Positions 18,601 through 27,334 of a DNA stretch of 64,000 nt are shown here, piece after piece (the stretch's first letter is position 1; each line of letters begins with the position of its first letter). The stretch is from Kumtagia yinganensis (GTDB taxonomy: Bacteria; Pseudomonadota; Alphaproteobacteria; Rhizobiales; Rhizobiaceae), in the NCBI RefSeq assembly GCF_040081985.1, contig NZ_JBEBMH010000003.1, positions 124,001-188,000 of the forward strand, given 5' to 3'. The notes under the pieces were generated by a model. It searched no databases. It had not been told where the DNA came from and saw nothing but the letters and a program-made list of their open reading frames with translations. The position numbers were made by a program, and so were the translations under genes.

Positions 18601-19547
18601 GTCACCACATGATGCGCGATGTCGAGCGGCACCGGGCTGTCGGCGACTCCTGGACGAACGGCGGGCATGTCGGCGGCAGGCGCAACGTCGATGGTGGCGA
18701 CGACCGGCGTGGATGGGGTGCCGCTCAGGTCGAATGCGACGAAGTCAAATGCGGTCGAGCCGCTCCAGTTTGTGTCGGGGACGAAGAAAAGCAGCAACTC
18801 GCCGCTGCTGGAAGGATAGTCGACTCCCGCAGCGATCTCATTGTCGAACATATCGTAGAGCTTACCGTGCTGCGGCAGGCTGCTCAGGCGGAAGACGAGA
18901 TCCGTGCCGTCCTCGGGGTCGTACGCATTCAGAATGACGGTGATCCAGAAATCGTCTTCCAGGCCCGTGCCGTCGGTCGCTGAAGCGATGGGCGGGAGCC
19001 CGTCCAGGACGTGGGGATACTGGCTGCGGGCCTGCGCCGAGACAAAGAGCGGCGCGGCAACCTCGCCACCCACCGTCGAGAGATTCCAGCCGCCGCCGAG
19101 CGCAGCCGCGCCGACAGGGCCTTCGGCGGCTGCGACGCAAGCGCCGGTCACATCAGCAAGGCGCTCGACAAATGCCCGGCCAGCCGCGCCCCGGCCGACT
19201 TCGCAGCCATAAACGAGGATGTCGCCGCCATCGCGCAGCGCCGCACCGATCGAAGAGAGTTCGTCCGCATAAACAGCGAGGTTCGCGGCAGTGAGCCCGT
19301 TCGCGCCGATGCGGATGTCGCCGGGCGCGCCGTGCGAGAGAATGTGGATGGTGGCAAGGTCGCGGACGCCTCGCAGCGCCGAGGCAAGCTGCGCCACGCC
19401 ATCGATGGCTGTGTCGAGAAGAACGACGCGGATCGTGGACGCCACGTCCCGCACGAGCGTGTCCCAGTCGGCGACGCGCGGATCGACGAACAGATAGGCC
19501 GTCACCGAAGCGTCCGTCCGTAGCTCGAATGCGTATGGCTTGCCCAT
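12672..19547 (-). CDS. Giant secreted RTX/FG-GAP protein with DUF4347 domain
   Basis: 2291 residues from the ATG at 19547, which has a GGGAGGGA site. Order of parts: DUF4347 (about 12-176) with a His/Cys pair (H72 in HILSHG, C115 in VYGCEVG); a cadherin-like unit; repeated GGFVxxW units (about 310-650); cadherin-like repeats (about 780-1115); six or seven FG-GAP/VCBS calcium loops such as DFNGDGNIDLFVGG (about 1150-1455); another cadherin-like unit; and from about 1716 five long repeats built on GNDTYYVxNAGDVVxE plus a final RTX block GGADTLRGLGGNDMF. There is no N-terminal signal peptide, and the C-terminus fits type I secretion. A calcium-stabilised surface adhesin is inferred. No type I exporter genes are visible nearby. 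The gene lies upstream of the fecR-cyclase pair on the same strand. Confidence 0.92.
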   Translation of the reverse strand: MGKPYAFELRTDASVTAYLFVDPRVADWDTLVRDVASTIRVVLLDTAIDGVAQLASALRGVRDLATIHILSHGAPGDIRIGANGLTAANLAVYADELSSIGAALRDGGDILVYGCEVGRGAAGRAFVERLADVTGACVAAAEGPVGAAALGGGWNLSTVGGEVAAPLFVSAQARSQYPHVLDGLPPIASATDGTGLEDDFWITVILNAYDPEDGTDLVFRLSSLPQHGKLYDMFDNEIAAGVDYPSSSGELLLFFVPDTNWSGSTAFDFVAFDLSGTPSTPVVATIDVAPAADMPAVRPGVADSPVPLDIAHHVVTGTNAYEDSPASAGLSGGGFVQVWTQASVNANIQAQLFNADGTANGGVFDVTPGTGGAESQPSVAALPGDAFVVAWTDDLFGQPNVKAAVYAAGSTVPVATIDLAVTAGAEFQPTVTALDGGGFVATWQEQTATETIIHAQRFTDSGVAIDASPVQLTGNGDYGVSLQPPPNAVAALDGGGYVVSWEEGGAIVARVVDAAGVAAAPVTISILGEDVSLAPAATGGFVATWTAGDDIHGAVYDGTGVLQTSFDVATGVPIDFTSSVATLPDGRFVVTWVGNGGTSARDVFAQVFSVDGTPNGGPIAVTETADPNNEGQATVTVLADGNFVVSWVDFANTGTRNDIAYRVYDAGEASVVALEDQAITLPTSVALADADGSEILSQVTVDGLPADFTLTVGERADSGDPTSAWVIDRSTAAEIAFLDALAEGKEQIVLSPAANYNGDFTLSVTATSEEIAGAGSPDTATSTAVLVPVSVAAVNDAPSLSAAAETPTFTENGPAVDLFSAVSIDTGEAGQEINQVTLTVANLADGVGEILGVDGTNVVLTDGTTGTTSANGTGYSVAVVAGVATVTLSMPGGVSVADAQTLIDGLTYTNSSENPDTSDRVVTLTGIRDNGGTDGGGVDTASVSLGATVSISALNDAPTLSGGPVELPSTDEDNPNTEVTVADLLAGTTLGDLDGDDVGIAVTGLTGNGEWEYSTDGGFTWLSFGSVSDGHALLLSPDTLVSYMPDGLDGETATVNFRAWDQTTGTASNDTTQQYADTSVNGGTSAYSNGTAQASVEVEAVNDAPIIRLSPGLDYVVTIPADGTVDVISGDGEGDTAGGSSEDGGVSPTKVLLADFDNDGDLDVAVMSPTLSAVTILENDGCGCLTPTTPVAVMPVPVSMVSGDFNGDGNIDLFVGGTNGIVAELLVGAGDGSFTTTLVPTTFGFGLTELATGDFNADGKLDIAATVAGGVLIGTGNGMGGFAFMPPTPAGVPVPGQIAVGDMDGINGADIVVADLGPGFIGLMTNNGAGGFTTTMVSAGVGMSVKDVQLGDVNGDGKLDIVTVDSVLNTANVVLNAGGGLFAPAVSYAVGAGPSSLKLADMNDDGNLDIVALSTGSEEIHVLLGKGDGTFAPDLTPIPTFGVPSDIAIGQMDTEFESLYPRFLEFTEGDTLVLAPKLELEDVDPDGGTAVGATIYLDDSTGPGGLPGDVLAADTTGTAITAVYDPNTFTLTLTGNDTLANYQKVLRTVTFTSGDDPDGSVADPASYLPLRIVGMTVDDGKDNGEGSSAPILIGITATGAQDDAFTIWENRTLGLGKNLFDDNGDGLDSGPDFVIAEVNGSAGNVGTQITLPSGALLTVNTDGTFDYDPNGAFNNLPGALSGATNLTATDSFTYTLLGGYTATVTVTIAGVDSDGDVLIGNASDNALNGGFGADTMEGKAGNDTYYVNNAGDVVIEVAGEGTADRVAVNTSYALAAGADIEFLNTTNSKGTTAINLQGNALSQTIIGNDGDNFINDGGTAGPGLGSSPDIMIGRGGNDTYAVYNAADVIVEGKNEGDADRVTAGVSYTLGAGVHVEYLNTTSATAMTAINLTGNELAQVITGNAGNNFLDGGKGEADILKGLAGDDIYYARSAGDYIMENAGEGFDRVTASLSYVLTPDAEIEVLNTTSRTATYAIDLTGNRLAQTITGNYGDNILNDGGKGLADRLEGLLGNDTYYVYNAGDVVVENVGEGIDRVAAGVSYKLTAGSEVEHLQTTSVSGTTAIDLTGNTFSQVITCNAGDNVLHGGGVGGADILRGFGGNDTYRVFNAGDVIVDGALQGTDRVMAAVDYTLSKGVEIELFTTNGSAGTSGIDLTGNEFGQEIVGNAGANRLDGKGGADTLRGLGGNDMFVFSTALGAGNVDTIADFNPAGDRMELHKSVFAALAVTGPLLSGYFRANATGTAQDTNDHIIYDTVTGNLYYDADANGAGAGVHFATLTGLPSLSANDFVVV

Positions 19548-20039
19548 CGATCCCTCCCGCGAAAACAGCTTTAGGACGCCACGGCAAACATGCATCGCGG
19601 CGCCCGGACATCCGGCGAGGTCTTTCGGCTATGTCATCTGAGAATCCGGCCGCCGCCGGATTGTTCGCCCGATCGGCCCGACCGAGCCCCACCCCGTCTC
19701 GCCGGTTTCAAACCGGCACTGCCCGGAAAAGTTGTAGGCGATTCGGTGCTGTGCCGACAGCCGATCCGTGAAAAAATTTCCACGGGCGGTAAATAGAACG
19801 TAGCAGCGCGATACCCTGACGTTTCGCCGATGTTATTGCAAAGGTGCGGTATCACCTGTGCGGTGGAGGATAGATCGGATCTCGTCGTGAGCGCCCGCGA
19901 AGTGCCTGTGATGACAACGTCGCCTTTCCCTATCTGGCTCGTGACAAGACCCGGCTGCGCGACGATATAGTCACGCATGGCAAACGACGGCCCTCCGAAA
20001 TGGATGCTCGTGCTGCTTTCGCTTCACGAAAGCCGTGCC
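19548..20039. other. Upstream region of the adhesin gene, no clear gene
   Basis: 492 bases. Small open frames exist on both strands but none has a ribosome site or a recognisable sequence. An imperfect palindrome, CCGTGAAAAAATTTCCACGG (19766-19785), is the only striking element. It lies about 220 bases ahead of the adhesin start and could be an operator. The region probably holds the adhesin promoter. Confidence 0.4.
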
Positions 20040-20159
20040 GTGAAGAAAGTTTCGCCGCTGATTGTCATCTTGCTCGCCATGGTCCTCGCCGGCTGCGGCG
20101 GCGGCAGGGGCGTACGCTGCTCGGTATTCTCGCAAGGCTTCCCGCTTTGCGGAATCTGA
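20040..20159 (+). CDS. Small putative lipoprotein
   Basis: A 39-residue frame from GTG at 20040: a short basic start, the hydrophobic run PLIVILLAMV, and a good lipobox L-A-G-C, followed by a short glycine-rich tail with two further cysteines. It would be exported and lipid-anchored. The ribosome site is weak (CGAAAG) and an ATG at 19977 in the same frame would spoil the signal. There are no informative neighbours. The call rests on the signal and lipobox alone. Confidence 0.4.
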   Translation: MKKVSPLIVILLAMVLAGCGGGRGVRCSVFSQGFPLCGI

Positions 20160-20310
20160 CGACCGATATCGTTGACCTTGCCGGCCTCCGGCTGCCCTGC
20201 CAAGGAAGGATGGACAGAAGCGCAGTTCGCATTACGATGACCTGCGGCAAGGCGATGCCGGTTGCGATCCACGCGCCCTCGCCGACGCCGTGCGGCCACG
20301 GAGGGATGGC

Positions 20311-20691
20311 ATGCAGACTGAAACACTGATCTTGGTGCTGGTCTGCTTCCAGCTAAAGCACTACGTCGCCGATTACCTGTTCCAGCCGGCCTGGATGCTG
20401 CGCGGCAAGGGCAGTGTGCGATCCCCGGGAGGCTACGCTCATGCCGGCCTCCATGCGATCTGCTCGCTTCCGGTGCTGGCGATCGCCGGTCTCGTCGCGG
20501 TTCCCATGCTGCTGCTGGCGGCGGCCGAGTTCGTCGTCCACTACGCGATCGACTACGGAAAATCCGCGCTGTCGGGGCGTGTCCATTGCGGCCCGACGAC
20601 ACAGCTCTACTGGGCCATGCATGGTGGCGACCAATTGCTGCACCAACTCACCTATATTGCAATGCTCTATGCGGCGATCACCCTGAGATAG
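20311..20691 (+). CDS. DUF3307-family membrane protein
   Basis: 126 residues starting at the ATG at 20311, preceded by GGAGGGA. The sequence shows the DUF3307 pattern: an early Q-x-K-H-Y-x-A-D-Y-x-F-Q-P, then YAHAGLHAI, a hydrophobic run, and a late VHYAIDYGK and DQLLHQLTYI. The conserved histidines and aspartates and 3-4 membrane segments are typical of this family of unknown function. It stands alone on the plus strand. Confidence 0.88.
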   Translation: MQTETLILVLVCFQLKHYVADYLFQPAWMLRGKGSVRSPGGYAHAGLHAICSLPVLAIAGLVAVPMLLLAAAEFVVHYAIDYGKSALSGRVHCGPTTQLYWAMHGGDQLLHQLTYIAMLYAAITLR

Positions 20692-20908
20692 ATGGCCTGC
20701 GGCATTGGAGGGCCGGTGGCCGCAAGGCTGCGGCGCGGTGGATTCGCTCGAGAGTAGCGCCAGCCCTTGCCAGCGTTAAGCCAATGTTCACCATCGAAAC
20801 AAACTGGTCCGTGCGAGGCCCCGTTCGACTGAAACCGATGCCTTCGCTAGTGCGTACTCATGGAGTTAGCGCGACCGTGGAACTGATTAGGAGAAGCGGG
20901 GGTGTCGA

Positions 20909-21151
20909 ATGAATTTACATGTGAAGGACCACACACGAATCCAAGTGACCCGCATTCACGCAGCCCTGCGTGAATTGAAGGATCTGGCAGAAGCGGAACG
21001 TTGCGATTTGCTGACACATCTGCTGGCCATGGCCTACATTGAATCCGGCGATATCCTGCGAGGGCTGCGTCCATCGCGAGCGGGCGGGAGGCCGCTCCCG
21101 GCCACCGGGAAAATCAATCGCCGGCCGGCCTCTCCGCATCGTCCCGGCTGA
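20909..21151 (+). CDS. Small hypothetical protein
   Basis: 80 residues. The first 50 form a plausible helical domain (HTRIQVTRIHAALRELKDLA, then CDLLTHLLAMAYIESGDIL) and the tail is basic and disordered. GGAG lies about 20 bases upstream with a G-run closer to the ATG. It resembles small rhizobial hypothetical proteins. No function can be proposed. Confidence 0.55.
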   Translation: MNLHVKDHTRIQVTRIHAALRELKDLAEAERCDLLTHLLAMAYIESGDILRGLRPSRAGGRPLPATGKINRRPASPHRPG

Positions 21152-21687
21152 TTCTCCTACCCCATAAGATTTTGGCATCCGAGGTCCCGGGACCGAGCCG
21201 CTGTGCCTCATCGCGACCGCTATCGTCGTCTCATTGTCCGCCGGACGGGGCGTATGGCAGGCACTGCGCAAATCCTGCACACAAGCCCTGAAACTCTGCG
21301 CGCTTGCGGCGTGCATTGTCCATGAAGCGTGGCCACAACCACAGAATGCAAAGCAGCATCCACCGCATCCCGCCCCGAAATCGTCTGCCGGCAACCCTGC
21401 TTTCCGACGGCTGGTGGCTGGAACCCTCGCCTCGCCGAGACCCGAATTGGGAAATCGTTCCGTTTCGCACGCATTCAGGATCGGCGCGCCGCACGACGGA
21501 TCTTTCCAACAGGCGCAGCCAATCGTCATGCGCTCTGCGCTAAAAACTCAATTCGCGGCCGAGGAGCGCCAATCTTCCGACGCTTTCATTGACGCTCTAT
21601 ACATGCTGTTGCGTCAATCCATCTGAAACACAGTCCAGCGCCGCTCTTCCGAGAGTTGGTCATTTCGAACATTGAAAGATTGCCTCC
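21152..21687. other. Unassigned 536-base gap
   Basis: No convincing gene. A 130-codon plus frame (21234-21626) and a 204-codon minus frame (20915-21529) lack ribosome sites, domains and sensible composition. The end of the region should contain the promoter of the response regulator gene, but no clear -35/-10 pair was found. Confidence 0.5.
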
Positions 21688-22380
21688 ATGGCGCATCGCA
21701 TACTGGTCGCCGATGACGATCCCCATATCCGCGAGGTCATCTGCTTCGCGCTGGAGAAGGCCGGCATGGTCGTCGACGCGGTCGGCGATGGGCCGTCCGC
21801 GCTCCGTGAAGCAGAATGCAAGGCACCCGACCTGATGGTGCTCGACGTCGGCATGCCGCTGATGGACGGGCTGGAGGTCTGCCGCGAACTTCGCAAGACA
21901 TCGCGCCTGCCGATCCTCTTCCTATCTGCCCGCGACGAGGAGATCGACCGCATCCTCGGGCTGGAAATGGGCGGCGACGACTATGTCGCGAAACCGTTCA
22001 GCCCCCGCGAATTGGTGGCGCGGGTCAATGTCATCCTGCGGCGCGCCCGCCCGGAGCCGGAAGCCGACGAGGACGAACCGATGGCGCATGGACGGGTCGA
22101 ACTCCGGCCGGCGCAACGCTGCGTGCGTTTCGGCGAAGTCGACCTGGATTTCACGGCAATCGAGTTTTCGATCGTCAAGCGCCTGCTCGCGCGCCCGAGC
22201 TACGTGCTGACGCGCGCGCAGATCGTCGACGCCAGCCACGCGGCCAACATCCACATCTCCGACCGCACCGTCGACAGCCATATCCGCAACATCCGCGCCA
22301 AATTCGCCGCCGCCGGCTGCAGCGATGCCGTCGAGACCGTGCATGGCGTCGGCTTCCGGCTCGGCAGATGCGGCGCGTGA
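21688..22380 (+). CDS. OmpR-family response regulator
   Basis: 230 residues: an N-terminal receiver with the acidic pair D9/D10, phosphoacceptor D53 (LMVLDVGMP) and K102 (VAKPFSP), then a C-terminal winged helix (about 130-228) with the OmpR-type recognition segment ISDRTVDSHIRNIRAKF and the final VHGVGFRLG wing. It activates or represses transcription after phosphorylation by the kinase encoded immediately downstream, whose start overlaps its last codons. The overall pattern resembles CreB/ChvI-like regulators, but the regulon is unknown. Confidence 0.94.
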   Translation: MAHRILVADDDPHIREVICFALEKAGMVVDAVGDGPSALREAECKAPDLMVLDVGMPLMDGLEVCRELRKTSRLPILFLSARDEEIDRILGLEMGGDDYVAKPFSPRELVARVNVILRRARPEPEADEDEPMAHGRVELRPAQRCVRFGEVDLDFTAIEFSIVKRLLARPSYVLTRAQIVDASHAANIHISDRTVDSHIRNIRAKFAAAGCSDAVETVHGVGFRLGRCGA

Positions 22381-23933
22381 GGGACAAATGGCGTCCGCGC
22401 CTTGGGTTCGTCGTGCTTGTCATCCTGCTGACGGTTCTGGCGCTGCCGCTGGCCGGGCTGTTCTTCTTTCGGGTCTATGAAAACCAGTTGATCCGCCAGA
22501 CCGAGGGCGAACTGATCGGCCAGGGCGCGGTGATCGCCGCCGCCTTCGCGGCAGAGGTCCGGGCGGCCGTGCCCGCCTCTTCGCTGGGGGCGACCGTGCC
22601 GGAAAGACCGGCGTCCGAACGCTCCGAGCGCCTGCATCCGATCGAGCCCGGGCTGGACCTGGCCCTCGACCCGATCCTGCCGCCTCGTCCGGCTTCAACG
22701 TCCGGAGTCCCCGATCCTGCCCTCGCCGCGCTCGGTCCGAAATTCTCAGGAGTACTCGATATCGCGCAGCAATCGACCTTGGCTGGCTTCCGGCTGCTCG
22801 ATCCGTCGGGCGTGGTCATTGCCGGCGGAAGCGAGGTCGGCCGCTCCCTGGCTGGCGTCGAGGAGGTTCGCGACGCGCTCGCCGGCCAATACGCCAGCCG
22901 GTTGCGCTCGCGCATCCGCGACCGGCCGACACCGCCGCTCTATTCGGTGAGCCGCGGCACCATGCTGCGCATCTTCGTGGCCATGCCGGTCGTGGTCGAC
23001 GACCGCGTCGCCGGCGTCGTCTACATGTCGCGCACGCCGAGCAATGTGGTGAAACATCTTTATGGCGAGCGCGGCAAGCTGGCGCTGGCGGCCATTGCCA
23101 TCCTCGCCGCCACGCTGATGATCGCCTTCGTCTTCATCCGCACAGTCAGCCGTCCGATGTACGAACTGATGGACCGCACGGCTCGCATTGCCGCGGGCGA
23201 CCGCGATGCGATCCGCCCGCTCAGCCACCACGGCACCCGCGAGATGGCGGAGCTTGCCGGCGCTTTCCTCGACATGGCGCGAAAGCTGCAGGCGCGTTCC
23301 GACACGATCCGTACGTTTGCCACCCATGTTTCGCACGAGCTGAAATCGCCGCTGACCGCGATCCAGGGCGCCGCCGAACTGCTGCGCGACAGCGATGATG
23401 GCATGGACGCGGCCACGCGGGCGCGGTTTCACGCCAACATCGTCGCCGACACGGAACGGCTGAACGGCCTGGTACGTCGCCTGATCGAACTCGCACGGGC
23501 CGAAAACACGGTGAGCGGGGGCGAAACCGCCTCGCTGGCCGAGACGGTTTCGACACTCGGCACGGAGCCGCGGCTTGCCATCGAGATCGAGGCTGGCGGC
23601 GACATCCGCTTTCGCATGTCGGCCGAGAACGCGGCGATCCTTTTGAGGAACCTTGCCGACAATTCGGCCCGCCATGGCGCGAAACATTTCCGCCTGGCCG
23701 CTTCCGGGACTGGAACGGTGACGATCCTGGCCGACGACGACGGCAACGGCGTACCGCCGGAGAACAGGGCAAAAATATTCGAGCCTTTTTTCACCACGCG
23801 GCGCGACAGCGGCGGTACCGGGCTTGGGCTGGGCATCGTCGCGGCGCTGGTGAAGTCGCATGACGGGGCCGTCGCGTTGGCCGACAGCGCGTCAGGCGCG
23901 CGTTTTGTCATTACCTTGCCAGGCGTCGCTTAG
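22368..23933 (+). CDS. Membrane sensor histidine kinase
   Basis: 521 residues; the ATG at 22368 overlaps the end of the response regulator gene by 13 bases, so the pair is translationally coupled. Parts: membrane helix 1 (about 10-33), a periplasmic sensor with a proline-rich central stretch, membrane helix 2 (about 240-265), HAMP, the HisKA H-box with H323 in THVSHELKSPLTA, then HATPase with the N-box NLADNSARHG and glycine boxes DDDGNGVPP and GGTGLGLGI. All catalytic elements are intact. It senses an envelope signal and phosphorylates the regulator at 21688. The layout resembles CreC. Confidence 0.93.
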   Translation: MRRVRDKWRPRLGFVVLVILLTVLALPLAGLFFFRVYENQLIRQTEGELIGQGAVIAAAFAAEVRAAVPASSLGATVPERPASERSERLHPIEPGLDLALDPILPPRPASTSGVPDPALAALGPKFSGVLDIAQQSTLAGFRLLDPSGVVIAGGSEVGRSLAGVEEVRDALAGQYASRLRSRIRDRPTPPLYSVSRGTMLRIFVAMPVVVDDRVAGVVYMSRTPSNVVKHLYGERGKLALAAIAILAATLMIAFVFIRTVSRPMYELMDRTARIAAGDRDAIRPLSHHGTREMAELAGAFLDMARKLQARSDTIRTFATHVSHELKSPLTAIQGAAELLRDSDDGMDAATRARFHANIVADTERLNGLVRRLIELARAENTVSGGETASLAETVSTLGTEPRLAIEIEAGGDIRFRMSAENAAILLRNLADNSARHGAKHFRLAASGTGTVTILADDDGNGVPPENRAKIFEPFFTTRRDSGGTGLGLGIVAALVKSHDGAVALADSASGARFVITLPGVA

Positions 23934-23975
23934 CTCATTCGAAGCCTGTGCGCTGATCAGACGGATGGCGCGAAC

Positions 23976-25094
23976 TCACCACCAGACGAGACCGCGCAAA
24001 GGGCGGATACGCGGTGCGCCGTCCGGTGCATGCAAGGCATGTTCGCTGCCCAGACCGTCGCCGATGTCCGCCAGCGGCGCCATAAGGGCATTGTAAAGCG
24101 GCCCATGACGGCCGCCACGCCGATGGATGCGCGGCACCATGGACCGGCGCGGAACCGGGATCGGCCTGGCCGGCTCGGACGACGAGGGCAGGACGATCGC
24201 CGCCTCGCCGGCCAGCGCGCCCATCTCTGCCTTCAACGCCGCCAGCCGTTCCAACCTGTCCTTGGTGGCCGGATGCGTGCGCAGCACCGACGGGTCGGGG
24301 ATGCGGCCGCCGGGCAGCAGGATGCCCTCCCACAGCCGGCCCCGCGCCCGTTCCAGCTTTCGCAGCGCCGAAGCCAGCCCGTCCGGATCGCCGGTCAGCA
24401 CGGCCGCGCCGAAGTCGGCGTCGAACTCGCGGGTGCGCGACAGCGCCATCTGCAGCAGCCCGCCGACGGTCGGGGCGGTCAGAAGCACGAGCACGGCCAG
24501 CCAGGGCACCCGATTGCCCACGCCGCCGAACAGTCCGCCAAGATTGATGAACAACGTGAACAGGCCGACGGTCGACATCACCGAGGTGAAGCGCGAGACG
24601 ATGTCGGCCAGCGCCATCACCTTGATGTCCTCATGGGCGATATGGCTGATCTCATGGGCAAGCACGCCGGCAAGCTCACGCGTCGTCAGCCTTCTCGCCA
24701 GCGCGTCGGTGATGGCGATCACCGAATCGTCGCGCCGGCCGACCGCGAAGGCGTTCAGCATCTGCGAAGGAATAATATGCAGGCGCGGTACAGCCGGCAG
24801 TCTCGCGCGCGCCGCGAGCGCCCTCAAGAGGCGCACGCCGGCGGGAAATTCGGCCTCGGTGACCGGTTTGGCCTTGTACATGGAAAGCACCATTAGCGGG
24901 CTGACCCGCCGGACCGCCAGAAGCGAAGCCGCCCCGAACCCCACCGCCAGCACGACACCGAAAAACCCGCCGAAAACCCATGCGGTGACGGCAAGCAGCA
25001 GCAGGCTCCCGCCCGCCAGCAGGCCGGTGTGCAGCGTGTTCATGAGGCGATGCCGGCGCAGAGCTACGGGGTCGATCGTGGTGGTGTCGGTCAT
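23976..25094 (-). CDS. M48-family (HtpX-like) membrane zinc protease
   Basis: 372 residues from the ATG at 25094 (MTDTTTIDP). N-terminal membrane segments (LLAGGSLLLLAVTAWVFGGF and the next) precede the zinc motif H147-E-I-S-H151, with the third ligand probably the glutamate in SRTREFDAD. Further hydrophobic segments follow the active site, as in HtpX. The C-terminal 60 residues are basic and proline-rich, longer than in E. coli HtpX. It should act in quality control of inner-membrane proteins. It is divergent from dnaK and might share the heat-shock response, but no heat-shock promoter was seen on its own side. Confidence 0.88.
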   Translation of the reverse strand: MTDTTTIDPVALRRHRLMNTLHTGLLAGGSLLLLAVTAWVFGGFFGVVLAVGFGAASLLAVRRVSPLMVLSMYKAKPVTEAEFPAGVRLLRALAARARLPAVPRLHIIPSQMLNAFAVGRRDDSVIAITDALARRLTTRELAGVLAHEISHIAHEDIKVMALADIVSRFTSVMSTVGLFTLFINLGGLFGGVGNRVPWLAVLVLLTAPTVGGLLQMALSRTREFDADFGAAVLTGDPDGLASALRKLERARGRLWEGILLPGGRIPDPSVLRTHPATKDRLERLAALKAEMGALAGEAAIVLPSSSEPARPIPVPRRSMVPRIHRRGGRHGPLYNALMAPLADIGDGLGSEHALHAPDGAPRIRPLRGLVWW

Positions 25095-25161
25095 CCGCTC
25101 AATATGGGAAACATACAGGTGTTTTGCCTCTATTTTCCCGGCGTATGCCATCCCGACGACG

Positions 25162-25193
25162 CTTGCGCGGCGAAATTGCTCTTCTTATATACG
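25162..25193 (+). promoter_or_regulatory. Heat-shock (sigma32/RpoH) promoter of dnaK
   Basis: CTTG (25162-25165), an 18-base spacer and CTTATATACG (25184-25193). The -10 fits the alphaproteobacterial RpoH pattern CYTATNTNNG at every fixed position. Transcription would start near 25200, giving a leader of about 110 bases before the dnaK ATG. Confidence 0.75.
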
Positions 25194-25202
25194 CGCCACA
25201 GC

Positions 25203-25235
25203 CGCCAGGCGGCCGTTGCAACGGTTTGCCTGGCG
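25203..25235 (+). other. Hairpin in the dnaK 5' leader
   Basis: CGCCAGGC (25203-25210) pairs with GCCTGGCG (25228-25235). Its loop contains the palindrome CCGTTGCAACGG (25213-25224), so the transcript can form a long stacked stem right at its 5' end. Possible roles are mRNA protection or temperature-dependent folding; it lies too far from the ribosome site to block it directly. Confidence 0.5.
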
Positions 25236-25311
25236 AATTTCCTGAAGACAGGGGTTTTCGCCGGAACGCCTCATTGGGTCCTGAAAACCTGCTAAGCGGA
25301 GAGACTAGAAC

Positions 25312-27225
<1,914 letters not shown>

Positions 27226-27237
27226 TCGAGGAAATGC

Positions 27238-27272
27238 AAAGGGCGGACCGGTTCAGCCGGTCCGCCCTTTTT
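27238..27272 (+). terminator. Intrinsic terminator after dnaK
   Basis: GGGCGGACCGG (27241-27251) pairs with CCGGTCCGCCC (27257-27267) over a 5-base loop. Flanking AAA/TTT extends the stem to 14 pairs, and a run of five T ends it. The best terminator in the window. Confidence 0.92.
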
Positions 27273-27293
27273 GTATCTTTAGGGACTTTATCC

Positions 27294-27327
27294 GTTTATA
27301 TCGACAATTTCTTATAATCGCATAAAC
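27294..27327 (+). promoter_or_regulatory. Promoter region of the dnaK-dnaJ intervening ATPase
   Basis: A perfect TATAAT (27313-27318) lies 17 bases ahead of the ATG at 27335, leaving a very short leader. No good -35 was found. GTTTAT (27294-27299) and ATAAAC (27322-27327) form an inverted repeat that brackets the -10, a possible operator. The stretch is clearly A+T-rich against its surroundings. Confidence 0.5.
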
Positions 27328-27334
27328 TCCCCAT

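Noticed and set aside
19634..19978. 114-codon minus frame upstream of the adhesin gene
   Set aside because: No ribosome site and the second half is an R/G/S-rich random-looking stretch.
21234..21626. 130-codon plus frame (and 204-codon minus frame 20915-21529)
   Set aside because: No ribosome site, no family, composition not protein-like. Left as unassigned gap.
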